Origin: PGYR01 sp041675005
Lineage (GTDB): Bacteria; Bacteroidota; Ignavibacteria; Kapaibacteriales; UBA2268
Direction: 5' to 3'
Length of the DNA: 64,000 nucleotides
NCBI GenBank assembly: GCA_041675005.1
Contig: JBAYUQ010000011.1
Span: 1-64,000 of the forward strand
The position numbers and the translations under genes were made by a program. Below are positions 36,251 to 44,053 of the stretch, one piece after another. The notes beneath the pieces were generated by a model. That model saw only the letters and a list, made by a program, of their open reading frames with translations, ran no database searches and was not told the origin of the DNA. The stretch's first letter is position 1, and each line of letters starts with the position of its first letter.

Positions 36251-36395
36251 AGATGTATTGAATACATCTCAAAATATCAGAACAAGATTGCAGGATACTT
36301 AAGAAAATCAAGTTGAGCTTCACTTCTATCAATGTAACTAAGAAGATACATCACTTTGAACAATGCGAAGCAAGTGAAGAGTCTAGGTGAAATAA
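36251..36395. repeat. Cluster of short dispersed repeats
   Basis: Contains palindrome AGATGTATT-G-AATACATCT (36251-36269; partner at 24635-24653), CAGAACAAGATTG-AGGAT (36278-36298; partner near 22912), and GCGAAGCAAGTGAAGAGTC (near 36366; partner near 22880). No coding potential in 36170-36523 apart from terminators. Confidence 0.6.
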
Positions 36396-36464
36396 TCCCG
36401 ATTGCATTGTACAGAAAATAATTGCAGGATCATTCTATATATCTAAGTCAGAATTCAATCCAAT

Positions 36465-36493
36465 AAAAAACCCCAACTTTGGTAAGTCAGGGT
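36465..36493 (-). terminator. Terminator of asnS
   Basis: On the minus strand a 10-bp stem (ACCCTGACTT with AAGTTGGGGT, two G-U pairs) followed by six T residues, about 30 bp after the asnS stop. Confidence 0.8.
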
Positions 36494-36523
36494 CTATAAA
36501 ATAAATCAATTTTAGTTGTTCGT

Positions 36524-37876
36524 TTAAGGAACGATTCTATGAATAGTACGCGGCATAGGAATAGTCTCACGTATATGCTTAGCGCCAGTTATCCATTTCA
36601 CTGTTCTCTCCAATCCCATACCGAAACCAGAGTGAGGTACACTACCATATTTACGCAAATCCAAATACCATTGGAATTCTTCCAAAGGTAAATCTTCGTG
36701 TTGTATTCTTTCTAATAACAAGTCGTGGTCGTCTTCCCTTTGGCTACCACCGATTAGCTCGCCTGCTTTCTCAGGGCCTAACATATCCATAGCTTTTACA
36801 ACTTTCGGGTTTTCTGGGTCACGCTTCATATAGAATGCCTTTACCTCAGTAGGATAGTCATAGATGAAACACGGTTGATCGAATTGCTCCATCAGTGCTT
36901 CTTCTTGCACAGTACCGAAATCTTCGCCCCAAGGAAACGGAAGTATTTCTTTATCAGCACCATCAACTTTTTGGATAAGTGGGATTTTGTTTTCGTGTAA
37001 CCATTCAACAGCTTCCGTGTAAGACATACGAGGGAAACCGCCAACTACTTTCTTAAGTGGCTCTAAGTCTCTTTCTAATGTTTCTAATTCTTTCTCACAG
37101 TTAGCTAATACTTGCTTAACTATATAAACAGTCATATCCTCAGCTAACTGCATATCATCTTCCAAATCGAAGAATGCAGCCTCAGGTTCAACCATCCAAA
37201 ATTCTGTTAAGTGCTTTCTTGTCTTAGATTTCTCAGCTCTGAATGTAGGGCCAAAAGTGTAAGTTCTACCCAAAGCCATTGCAGAAGCTTCTGCATATAA
37301 CTGACCAGATTGTGAAAGGTAAGCATTACCCAAATCGAAATACTTAGTCTCGAATAAAGTCGATGTTCCCTCACAAGCGTTTGGAGTCAAAATAGGTGAA
37401 TCCATAAGACGGAAGCCACCATTGTCTAGGAAGTCACGTATAGCTTTAACTATAACCGAGCGTACACGCATAATAGCATGCTGACGTGATGAACGCAACC
37501 ACAAGTGACGGTTCTCTATCAAAAATGCATCACCGTGTTCTTTCGGGCTAATAGGATATTCATCAGCTATCTGATATACTTTAAGTGAAGTTACATCTAA
37601 CTCATAGCCACCAGGTGCTCTCTCGTTAGACTTTACTGTACCTGTAACGCTTATTGATGATTCTTGAGTTAGTGATTTCGCATTCTCGAAATCCTCTTCG
37701 CTCACATTCCCTTGGAATACTACGCATTGCGCTACACCAGAGCCATCACGAAGCTGGATAAATTGTAATTTCCCTTTACCAGTTTTGTTGTAAACCCAAC
37801 CGTTTAGGGTGATTTCTTGCCCATCGTATTTCGGCAAATCTTCTATGTATTTATATGATTTGTAACGTGAAGACAT
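36524..37876 (-). CDS. asnS: Asparaginyl-tRNA synthetase
   Basis: Class II aminoacyl-tRNA synthetase that charges tRNA(Asn). The 450 residues have an N-terminal OB-fold anticodon-binding domain (about 15-105; ITLNGWVYNKTGKGKLQFIQLRDGSG), then the class II core with motif 2 FGPTFRAEKSKTRKHLTEFWM and motif 3 SGFGMGLERTVKWITG. AsnRS rather than AspRS is indicated by the compact form without the bacterial AspRS insert and by the GFRLMDSPILTPNACEGTSTLF segment. Monocistronic, with its own terminator. Confidence 0.95.
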   Translation of the reverse strand: MSSRYKSYKYIEDLPKYDGQEITLNGWVYNKTGKGKLQFIQLRDGSGVAQCVVFQGNVSEEDFENAKSLTQESSISVTGTVKSNERAPGGYELDVTSLKVYQIADEYPISPKEHGDAFLIENRHLWLRSSRQHAIMRVRSVIVKAIRDFLDNGGFRLMDSPILTPNACEGTSTLFETKYFDLGNAYLSQSGQLYAEASAMALGRTYTFGPTFRAEKSKTRKHLTEFWMVEPEAAFFDLEDDMQLAEDMTVYIVKQVLANCEKELETLERDLEPLKKVVGGFPRMSYTEAVEWLHENKIPLIQKVDGADKEILPFPWGEDFGTVQEEALMEQFDQPCFIYDYPTEVKAFYMKRDPENPKVVKAMDMLGPEKAGELIGGSQREDDHDLLLERIQHEDLPLEEFQWYLDLRKYGSVPHSGFGMGLERTVKWITGAKHIRETIPMPRTIHRIVP

Positions 37877-38087
37877 ATATTCTTATTCTTTTGATAATCT
37901 ATAAAAACAAAAATACGAAGAAAATTGATAAAAGTTTGCATTTGTGGGATTAGGGGGAATTTGTTAGATTATGAAAGTGATATTCAAGTAATTCTGGATA
38001 TATTCCCTTCTTTTCATATTGGGGTGGATTGCATAGCAAGAAGGGTGTTTAAAATGAAAACAGTATGCTTTAAATTGAGAGTAAAAA

Positions 38088-38762
38088 ATGAAATATAATA
38101 ACCTTATAAAAACAGTTTTATTCATTATCGGAATAGTAATATTAACATCCTGTTCTGTCTATGACAAAGCAACAGATTTACTCACCCCAGTCGATAACCC
38201 TATGGAATATCAGAATGTTTACTTCCCTATTAATGTAGGTATAATTAAAACTTACAATGTTTATAGTATAGAAGAAGGAGAACTCCAATTTAAAAACAAA
38301 ACTGAAAGGGAAGTAATTGACTTTAGGGATTCTGATGTTCGTATTGGGAGTAGAGAATTTAATTTGCCGGTATTTAGGTTAAAAACAAGAATATTTGAAG
38401 CAGATTCGTTAGTCTCTGAAGATGAAGAATATTTAATTAAGACTAAAGAAGGTATCGCAATTTCAAATTATCTAACAAAAAAACACAGTGTAAAGTTCTT
38501 TGAACTAATACCTTCTTCTTCTAAGTATGTGTCAGTTCGAGATGGTTTTTGTTATGGTGAGGTACTTTTTAATGTGAAATTTGCACCATATTTAAAAGAT
38601 GGTGATTATATGCAAATAAAATATGCCATGAAAATAAACTTTAGTACAATCACAACAAATTATTATTTTAGTAAGGAAAATGGATTAATTGCTATAATAG
38701 AAGATGATGATGGTGAAATAACAGAAGTCAAACTACTAGCAGAAATTGACTTTAATGAATAA
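38088..38762 (+). CDS. Hypothetical lipoprotein
   Basis: A 224-residue predicted lipoprotein (lipobox ILTSCSV) preceded by GAGAG. The mature part is beta-rich (VYFPINVGIIKTYNVYSI, FNLPVFRLKTRIFEADSL, DEEYLIKTKEGIAISNY), ending in an acidic tail (EDDDGEITEVKLLAEI). The opening phrase PINVGIIKTYNVY resembles Bacteroidota lipoproteins that start with a 'fFPl..G..W.Y' motif. Function unknown. The palindromic repeat cluster starts a few bases after its stop. Confidence 0.6.
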   Translation: MKYNNLIKTVLFIIGIVILTSCSVYDKATDLLTPVDNPMEYQNVYFPINVGIIKTYNVYSIEEGELQFKNKTEREVIDFRDSDVRIGSREFNLPVFRLKTRIFEADSLVSEDEEYLIKTKEGIAISNYLTKKHSVKFFELIPSSSKYVSVRDGFCYGEVLFNVKFAPYLKDGDYMQIKYAMKINFSTITTNYYFSKENGLIAIIEDDDGEITEVKLLAEIDFNE

Positions 38763-38767
38763 ATTGT

Positions 38768-38833
38768 ATTGCCGTCAGTTTTAACCGACGGACATATGAT
38801 TTTTACACACCGGTTTCGGACTTTAGTCCCATG
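38768..38833 (-). repeat. Palindrome-pair repeat (family 2), inverted copy B
   Basis: On the minus strand it reads GGGACTAAAGTCC, a spacer, then the hairpin CCGTCGGTT-AA-AACTGACGG followed by CAAT. The corresponding hairpin at 23241-23260 is CCGTTGGCT-GA-AGCCAACGG, so the stem has changed on both sides. It directly abuts the four-hairpin element. Confidence 0.7.
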
Positions 38834-38836
38834 TTA

Positions 38837-39002
38837 TTCAACCCCTACGGGGCTGATTTGCGTGGTGAGTTTGTGGCTACAGATATTTAGCCCCTCTGGG
38901 GCAAATCGGAGAAACTCAATAAACCTAAAATCGCCTCATCGAGGCGAAATATCTGTAGCATTTAATAAAACTACCAACCCAAAGCCCCAGCGGGGCGATA
39001 TA
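38837..39002. repeat. Four-hairpin palindromic element, copy B
   Basis: Same order as copy A at 20121-20290. Hairpin 1 is identical (CCCC-TAC-GGGG); hairpins 2-4 differ: GCCCC-TCT-GGGGC, TCGCCTC-ATC-GAGGCGA and GCCCC-AGC-GGGGC. The inverted words CTACAGATAT and ATATCTGTAG flank the inner pair as in copy A. Confidence 0.8.
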
Positions 39003-39059
39003 TTGCATAACATCAAGTTGCAACACCTTGTTGTCTTACTCTATTAAGTTGGTAAAAAG

Positions 39060-39146
39060 ATGCTGCTAATATTGAACTGCTCCGTGGTTCTCCTGGGCGA
39101 TTCACTTCGACTTCGCTCAACACAAGCACTTCGTTCAGTGTGACGA
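39060..39146 (-). repeat. Dispersed repeat (family 3), inverted copy B
   Basis: Reverse complement of the repeat at 23082-23154: shares GTCAC, CCAGGAGAAC, ACGGAGC/GCGGAGC and GTTCAATATTAG words. It ends 10 bp before the gmk stop. Confidence 0.65.
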
Positions 39147-39156
39147 ATTTTATCTA

Positions 39157-39720
39157 TTAACTCAAATTTGCTTTTATCACTTGCTCTAGATCGTTGAATG
39201 CCGTTTGTAATACGTCATTGAGGATAGAGTGATCGAATAGCTCCTTGTATTCAAGCTCTTCTTTTGCTCGTTCTAACCTAATATTAAGCTCTTCGGGGCT
39301 TTCGGTACTTCGCTTCTGTAAACGGCGTTGTAGTTCTTCGAAGCTAGGTGGATAGATGAATAATAGAAGTGTATCATCGGGGAAATTTCTTCTCAGTGAT
39401 ACAGCCCCCTTCACATCTACGTCGAATAGTATAGAGTTACCAGAGTTTATATGCTTTTTGATTTCTGATTTCAGAGTCCCGTAGTAATTGCCAAAAATTT
39501 GCTCGTATTCGGCAAATTCTCCGTTAGCTACTTTCTCTTCGAACTCTTCTTTTGTGAGGAAGAAATAGTCTTTACCGTGAACCTCACCTTCTCGTATTTT
39601 ACGTGTAGTGCAAGACACTGAGAAACGAATCTCTGGATACAAAGTCATCAGATAATTGGCTAATGTAGATTTGCCACCACCGCTAGGAGAAGATAGAACT
39701 ATAAGCTTTTTCTTAAACAT
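39157..39720 (-). CDS. gmk: Guanylate kinase
   Basis: Phosphorylates GMP to GDP with ATP in the cytoplasm. The 187 residues begin with the P-loop SSPSGGGKSTLANYL, then the GMP-binding segment SVSCTTRKIREGEVHGKDYFF and the lid region; the C-terminus with FNDLEQVIKANL is normal. Its start codon overlaps the thrS stop in TAATG, so translation is coupled. The thrS-gmk pairing is not the usual thrS-infC order. Confidence 0.96.
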   Translation of the reverse strand: MFKKKLIVLSSPSGGGKSTLANYLMTLYPEIRFSVSCTTRKIREGEVHGKDYFFLTKEEFEEKVANGEFAEYEQIFGNYYGTLKSEIKKHINSGNSILFDVDVKGAVSLRRNFPDDTLLLFIYPPSFEELQRRLQKRSTESPEELNIRLERAKEELEYKELFDHSILNDVLQTAFNDLEQVIKANLS

Positions 39721-41660
39721 TATCCTTCCGCTTCTTTCTCGCCACCCGGCTGGTTGAGCTGTGCAAATAGCTCCATTATCTCAGTTATAGTGCCAGTACC
39801 TACGTCGCCTTTAGTGTGCTGACGTATAGAAACTGTTTCGCTTTCTTGCTCTCTTTCGCCAATTATCAAGGCATAAGGTATTTTTGCTTGTTCAGATTCG
39901 GCTATTTTACGACCTACACCTTCCGAACGATTATCGAATTTCACTCTATAACCAGAAGCTAATAGTGAGTTCACAATTTTCTCTGCAAAATCATTCTGTC
40001 TATCTGTTATAGGTAGTACACTTACTTGTACTGGTGCTATCCAAAATGGGAAATTACCTGCATAATGCTCTATTAATATAGAGATAAATCGCTCCATAGA
40101 TCCGAATGGTGCACGGTGTATGATAACTGGACGGTGCGGAGCATTGTCCGAGCCGATATATTCCAACTCGAATCTCTCAGGCATTACGTAATCCACTTGC
40201 ACAGTACCCAATTGCCATTTACGACCAATAGCATCACGTACGATGAAATCAATTTTTGGTCCGTAAAAAGAAGCTTCGCCCAAACCAATAAAATAGTTTA
40301 ACTCCAAATGGTCAGCGACTTCTTTTACTACTCTTTCTGACTTTTCCCATCCTTCTTCGTCGCCAGCATATTTGCCTTCTTGGTCATCACGGAATGATAG
40401 ACGAGTAGTTACTTCCATATCGAAAGTCTCAAACACAAGCTGAGTTAACTCTATACAGTTGATTAGCTCATCTTTTAACTGCTCTTCTGTACAGTAGATG
40501 TGTGCATCATCTTGAGTAAATCCACGCACGCGCGACATACCGTTCAACTCACCTGATTGCTCGTAGCGGTAAACAGTACCAAACTCAGCTATACGCACTG
40601 GCAAATCACGATATGAACGCTGCTCTGAGCTATATATCTGATGGTGATGAGGGCAGTTCATCGGCTTTAGCATATACTCTTCTTCTTCCACGCTCATAGG
40701 TGCGAATTGCGATTCCGAATAATATGGGTAGTGACCAGAAGTTTTGTAAAGTTCTAAGTTCCCAATATGTGGTGTGATTACCTCTTGGTAACCACGTTTT
40801 AATAATTCTTCTTTGATGAACCCTTCTAATTTACGACGAAGTATAGTACCATTAGGTAACCAAACTGGTAATCCACGACCAATTTTCTGGCTTATCATAT
40901 AGATGCCTAACTCAGGGCCTAATTTTTTGTGGTCACGTCTTTGTGCTTCGGCTCTCATTTCCAAAAACTCATCTAGCATAGATGCTTTCGGGAAAGTAAT
41001 ACCGTAGATACGAGTTAATGTTGCATTGTCGCTATCGCCTCTCCAATAAGCTGAAGCTGTTGATAGTAACTTGACTGCTTTGATTTCGCCTGTGTTTGGT
41101 ATATGACCACCACGACATAAATCTTTGAAATTACCTTGAGTACAGAAAGTTATTGGCTGACCTTTTAGTCCATCCAACAAGTCCAATTTGTACTCGTTTC
41201 CTTTCTCTTTGTAGAATTCATAAGCTTCTTCCCAAGTAGATTCAGACATTACAAAGTCCGATTTTAACTTAGCAAGCTCTTTCATTTTGCTTTCTATTTT
41301 CGGGAAATCATCTGACGATAGAGTCTCATCACCTGGCATATCTATATCATAGTAAAATCCACTTTCTATAGATGGCCCTATACCGAACTTCACCCCTGGG
41401 TATAGCTCTTGCAGTGCCTCGGCTAATAAGTGAGCAGACGAGTGCCAGAAGAAATCTTTCCCCTCATCGTCATTAAAGGTTACAAATTTAATTGTGCTAT
41501 CTTCGTTGATAGGACTATGGAGTTCATATTTTACATCTTTGTTCAGGACAATGCCTAGTGCATTGCGGGCTAAGCCGTGAGATATAGATTTAGCTATCTC
41601 GTAGCCGCTAGTGCCTTGAGGAAATTCCTTTACGCTGCCATCTGGAAATGTGATTTTCAT
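39720..41660 (-). CDS. thrS: Threonyl-tRNA synthetase
   Basis: Charges tRNA(Thr). The 646 residues have the full bacterial layout: TGS domain (1-60, FPDGSVKEFPQGTSGYEIA), editing/SAD domain with HSSAHLLAEALQ (about 78-240), the class II core with MNCPHHHQIY (zinc-binding Cys) and HRAPFGSMERFISILIEHYAG, and an anticodon-binding domain (APVQVSVLPITDRQNDFA). Coupled to gmk. A TATATTTG box (minus strand, 41696-41703) lies about 36 bp upstream of the start; its -33 partner is not obvious. Confidence 0.97.
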   Translation of the reverse strand: MKITFPDGSVKEFPQGTSGYEIAKSISHGLARNALGIVLNKDVKYELHSPINEDSTIKFVTFNDDEGKDFFWHSSAHLLAEALQELYPGVKFGIGPSIESGFYYDIDMPGDETLSSDDFPKIESKMKELAKLKSDFVMSESTWEEAYEFYKEKGNEYKLDLLDGLKGQPITFCTQGNFKDLCRGGHIPNTGEIKAVKLLSTASAYWRGDSDNATLTRIYGITFPKASMLDEFLEMRAEAQRRDHKKLGPELGIYMISQKIGRGLPVWLPNGTILRRKLEGFIKEELLKRGYQEVITPHIGNLELYKTSGHYPYYSESQFAPMSVEEEEYMLKPMNCPHHHQIYSSEQRSYRDLPVRIAEFGTVYRYEQSGELNGMSRVRGFTQDDAHIYCTEEQLKDELINCIELTQLVFETFDMEVTTRLSFRDDQEGKYAGDEEGWEKSERVVKEVADHLELNYFIGLGEASFYGPKIDFIVRDAIGRKWQLGTVQVDYVMPERFELEYIGSDNAPHRPVIIHRAPFGSMERFISILIEHYAGNFPFWIAPVQVSVLPITDRQNDFAEKIVNSLLASGYRVKFDNRSEGVGRKIAESEQAKIPYALIIGEREQESETVSIRQHTKGDVGTGTITEIMELFAQLNQPGGEKEAEG

Positions 41661-41695
41661 AATAGTTAAGCTAGTTTTGGTCTTAAAATAGACTA

Positions 41696-41703
41696 CAAAT
41701 ATA
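41696..41703 (-). promoter_or_regulatory. Possible -7 box of the thrS-gmk operon
   Basis: TATATTTG on the minus strand fits TAnnTTTG and sits 36 bp before the thrS start codon. No TTTG is found at the expected -33 distance, so this is tentative. Confidence 0.3.
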
Positions 41704-41795
41704 AAAACTAATGAGTAAATAATCGTAATAATATGTAAGTCTCGTATAATTCATTATTTTTGTAGTTGATAAATTAATTAAAAATCGGAGAAGCA

Positions 41796-42581
41796 ATGAA
41801 AAGAATATTATTACTAATGTCGGTACTTATGTTACCGATGTTCCTAACGGCACAAGACGATGAGATAGACAACCTACCATTCGATAACGAACCACTTAGA
41901 GATGAAGCTCGTACATATTTCGTATTAGCTGGTGGTATTACTTATGATTTCCTTATGATTAACGAAGACAATTTGAATTCATTTTTAAATAACTCTGACG
42001 AATTAAAACTATCAGGTCCAATTCAGCTAACAGGTGGTCAAGGAGTATTAGGTATTCCTTGGATTAAAAATCTAAGATTAGGAGTGTTTGGTTATGGTGG
42101 GAGTATTGAATCAGATGTTCTAGAAAGACCTGCTTATATTATGGTAGAGGGAGAACCTGATAAAGAAATTTCAACGAGTTTTCAAACTAATTTAACTGCT
42201 AGTATGTTCGGATTTAGTGTACATTATGGTTATGTTCCTTTTGAGCATTTTGCTATACTAGGTGGAGTTAATGCTGGCTGGGGCGATGTTACGTATGAAA
42301 GTTACTTCGGCACTGATCAAATTAGTGATAAATTCTTTACTTCTTCAATTGGAACTAATCGATTAGAGAAAAGCTATTTCTTCGTTATGCCTAATATACA
42401 GTTAGAATATGCTATTACAAGTTATATTATATTGAGAGCTGACGCTAGTTATAATATGACTGTAGGACAAGACACAGACTGGACTTATAATAGTTTAGGT
42501 ACTAATACAGTAAACCCAGACTTTAACTTAGATGGTATGAAAGTAGGATTTGGGGTTATGATTGGTTTAGCTAATTTCTAA
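41796..42581 (+). CDS. Outer-membrane beta-barrel protein, tandem paralogue 1
   Basis: A 261-residue protein with a signal peptide (MKRILLLMSVLMLPMFLTAQ) and ribosome-binding site GGAG. After an acidic stretch (DDEIDNLPFDNEPLRDEA) it shows amphipathic beta-strands ending in GMKVGFGVMIGLANF, the terminal aromatic typical of outer-membrane barrels. It shares most motifs with the next gene: TYFVLAGGITYDFLMI, SPIQ/GPIQLTGGQGVLGIPWIKNLRLGVFGYGGS, FGFSVHYGYVPFEHFAILGGVNAGWGD. A porin- or adhesin-like role is possible; no function is known. Confidence 0.75.
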   Translation: MKRILLLMSVLMLPMFLTAQDDEIDNLPFDNEPLRDEARTYFVLAGGITYDFLMINEDNLNSFLNNSDELKLSGPIQLTGGQGVLGIPWIKNLRLGVFGYGGSIESDVLERPAYIMVEGEPDKEISTSFQTNLTASMFGFSVHYGYVPFEHFAILGGVNAGWGDVTYESYFGTDQISDKFFTSSIGTNRLEKSYFFVMPNIQLEYAITSYIILRADASYNMTVGQDTDWTYNSLGTNTVNPDFNLDGMKVGFGVMIGLANF

Positions 42582-42589
42582 AATATAGA

Positions 42590-43366
42590 ATGAACAGCAT
42601 GAAAAAAGTATTATTACTATTGTCGGTACTTATTTTACCTATGTACTTAACAGCACAAGATGAGGAGATTGATTTGTCATTCGATAATGAGCCATTAACT
42701 GAAGATGCTCGCAGCTACTTCGTATTAGCTGGTGGTATTACATTCGATTGGCTTATGATAAAAGAGGATTACTTAAATTCATTTTGTGATTGTCCCGATT
42801 TACTACTTTCATCACCAATTCAATTAACTGGTGGTCAGGGAGTGACTGGTATTCCTTGGGTGAAGAACCTAAGGGTTGGGGTTTTCGGATATGGCGGAAG
42901 TGTTGAATCTAATCAAATTGATCGTCCGATGTCGACAGCTAATGATTCTGTAATCAATGGAAGTTTACAAACAAGCCTAGCGGCTAGTATGTTCGGCTTT
43001 AGTTTGCACTATGGTTATGTCCCATTTGAACATTTTGCAATTTTAGGTGGAGTGAATGCAGGTTGGGGTGACATTACTTATGAGATATTTGCTTCCTCAA
43101 CAACTATTGATGATGTAAAACAGCAAGGTGATTTTGGAACAGACAGATTAGTAAAAAATTACTTTTTCGCAATGCCCAATATCCAGTTAGAATATGCTCT
43201 TGCAAATTTTATAATTATAAGAGCAGACGCCAGCTATAACTTGACAATCGGTCAAGATAGTAAATGGACACATAATAATATCGGAAGTTCTACTGTTAAT
43301 CCTAACTTTGATATATCAGGACTTAAAATTGGATTTGGAGTAATGGTGGGATTAGTAAATTTTTAA
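42590..43366 (+). CDS. Outer-membrane beta-barrel protein, tandem paralogue 2
   Basis: A 258-residue protein, 8 bp after paralogue 1. Start at 42590 or at the ATG at 42599; both give a signal peptide (KKVLLLLSVLILPMYLTAQ). Core blocks match paralogue 1 (SYFVLAGGITFDWLMI, LTGGQGVTGIPWVKNLRVGVFGYGGS, SLHYGYVPFEHFAILGGVNAGWGD, IIIRADASYNLTIGQDS), while the loop segments differ most (about 55-70, 110-125, 170-190), as expected of surface-exposed loops. Terminal residue is Phe. Confidence 0.75.
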   Translation: MNSMKKVLLLLSVLILPMYLTAQDEEIDLSFDNEPLTEDARSYFVLAGGITFDWLMIKEDYLNSFCDCPDLLLSSPIQLTGGQGVTGIPWVKNLRVGVFGYGGSVESNQIDRPMSTANDSVINGSLQTSLAASMFGFSLHYGYVPFEHFAILGGVNAGWGDITYEIFASSTTIDDVKQQGDFGTDRLVKNYFFAMPNIQLEYALANFIIIRADASYNLTIGQDSKWTHNNIGSSTVNPNFDISGLKIGFGVMVGLVNF

Positions 43367-43377
43367 TATTATTTATA

Positions 43378-43407
43378 TTTGGAATTAAAAAAAAATTCTT
43401 ATATTTG
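43378..43407 (+). promoter_or_regulatory. Promoter of the tRNA gene
   Basis: TTTG (43378-43381) and TATATTTG (43400-43407) are separated by 18 bases, close to the Bacteroidota consensus. The tRNA begins 39 bp further on. Confidence 0.5.
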
Positions 43408-43445
43408 AAACTCTATTATAGACGAAAATGAAATAATAGTAAGTC

Positions 43446-43519
43446 GGGCCCATAGCTCAGTTGGTTAGAGCAACGGACTCATAATCCGTTGGCCGGGGGT
43501 TCAAGTCCCTCTGGGCCCA
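43446..43519 (+). tRNA. tRNA with CAU anticodon (Met or Ile2)
   Basis: A complete 74-base cloverleaf: acceptor GGGCCCA with TGGGCCC, D-arm AGCTCAGTTGGTTAGAGC, anticodon stem CGGAC/ATCCG region with loop CTCATAA (anticodon CAT), T-arm GGGGG-TTCAAGT-CCCTC and discriminator A. CCA is not encoded. It is not the initiator, as the first pair is normal and the anticodon stem lacks three G-C pairs. Elongator Met and lysidine-modified Ile2 cannot be separated with confidence from the sequence. A good terminator follows. Confidence 0.95.
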
Positions 43520-43532
43520 CAACCTAGCGTTT

Positions 43533-43565
43533 AAAGCTCCTCGTATTACGAGGAGCTTTTTTTTT
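43533..43565 (+). terminator. Terminator of the tRNA gene
   Basis: Perfect 11-bp stem AAAGCTCCTCG with CGAGGAGCTTT, loop TATTA, followed by T residues. Confidence 0.93.
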
Positions 43566-43590
43566 GGTCGCTAATAAGGGTTGCCTTCAA

Positions 43591-43620
43591 TCTAGTTTCT
43601 TCAATTGCATTCACTTCTTT
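43591..43620. repeat. 30-bp direct repeat, left copy
   Basis: TCTAGTTTCTTCAATTG followed by CATTCACTTCTTT. It is 29/30 identical to 59556-59585; the words GCCTT also match just before both. It lies 25 bp beyond the tRNA terminator. Confidence 0.75.
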
Positions 43621-43711
43621 TTTTATGATAACTAAGTATCATTGAATTTTAAATTAGTAAATCTTGATCTACTTTCAAAGCTACTACACCAGCATATCAT
43701 TAATTTGCTGC

Positions 43712-43897
43712 CTAACTATTCAGGTAATGCTTCCTTACCTTCACAATTAAACTAGAAGAAACAGATAAATGCCCACTAATATCACGAACAGATTTTCCTT
43801 GGTCTATTAATGATATAATCTTCTGCCTCTTTTCTTTCTCCATAAACTTGGTAATTGATTCAGTACTTCTTTTTCTTCTTCCTTTTGAAGTATTGTA
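43712..43897 (-). pseudogene. Remnant of a serine recombinase (resolvase HTH end)
   Basis: On the minus strand an open stretch of 61 codons, with an in-frame stop just upstream and no start, encodes SKGRRKRSTESITKFMEKEK ... KIISLIDQGKSVRDISGHLS ... IVKVRKHYLN. This matches the C-terminal linker and helix-turn-helix of resolvase/invertase-type serine recombinases (GRxxGSTES ... KIIxxLxxGxSxRxIxxxxxVSxxTVxKVKK). The catalytic N-terminal domain is missing. It lies between the tRNA and the large-protein block. Only the C-terminal piece is present, so it cannot be active. Confidence 0.65.
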
Positions 43898-44053
43898 CTA
43901 ATGCTGTAGTTACATCTTAGTATAAATTAAAGTAAAATAAACTTATAATTTTTTAATAAATTCATAATATCTACTATTGTTTAATAGTATGGAATTAAGT
44001 AATTTAGAAGTGTTAAAAAAACTTACAATTTTAAATCACTTTTAGGAGTATAT

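Noticed and set aside
38769..39047. Open frame of 92 codons
   Set aside because: It consists wholly of palindromic repeats (families 1 and 2).
41661..41795. Riboswitch or T-box before thrS
   Set aside because: The leader is short and shows no specifier-like fold; only a possible -7 box was seen.
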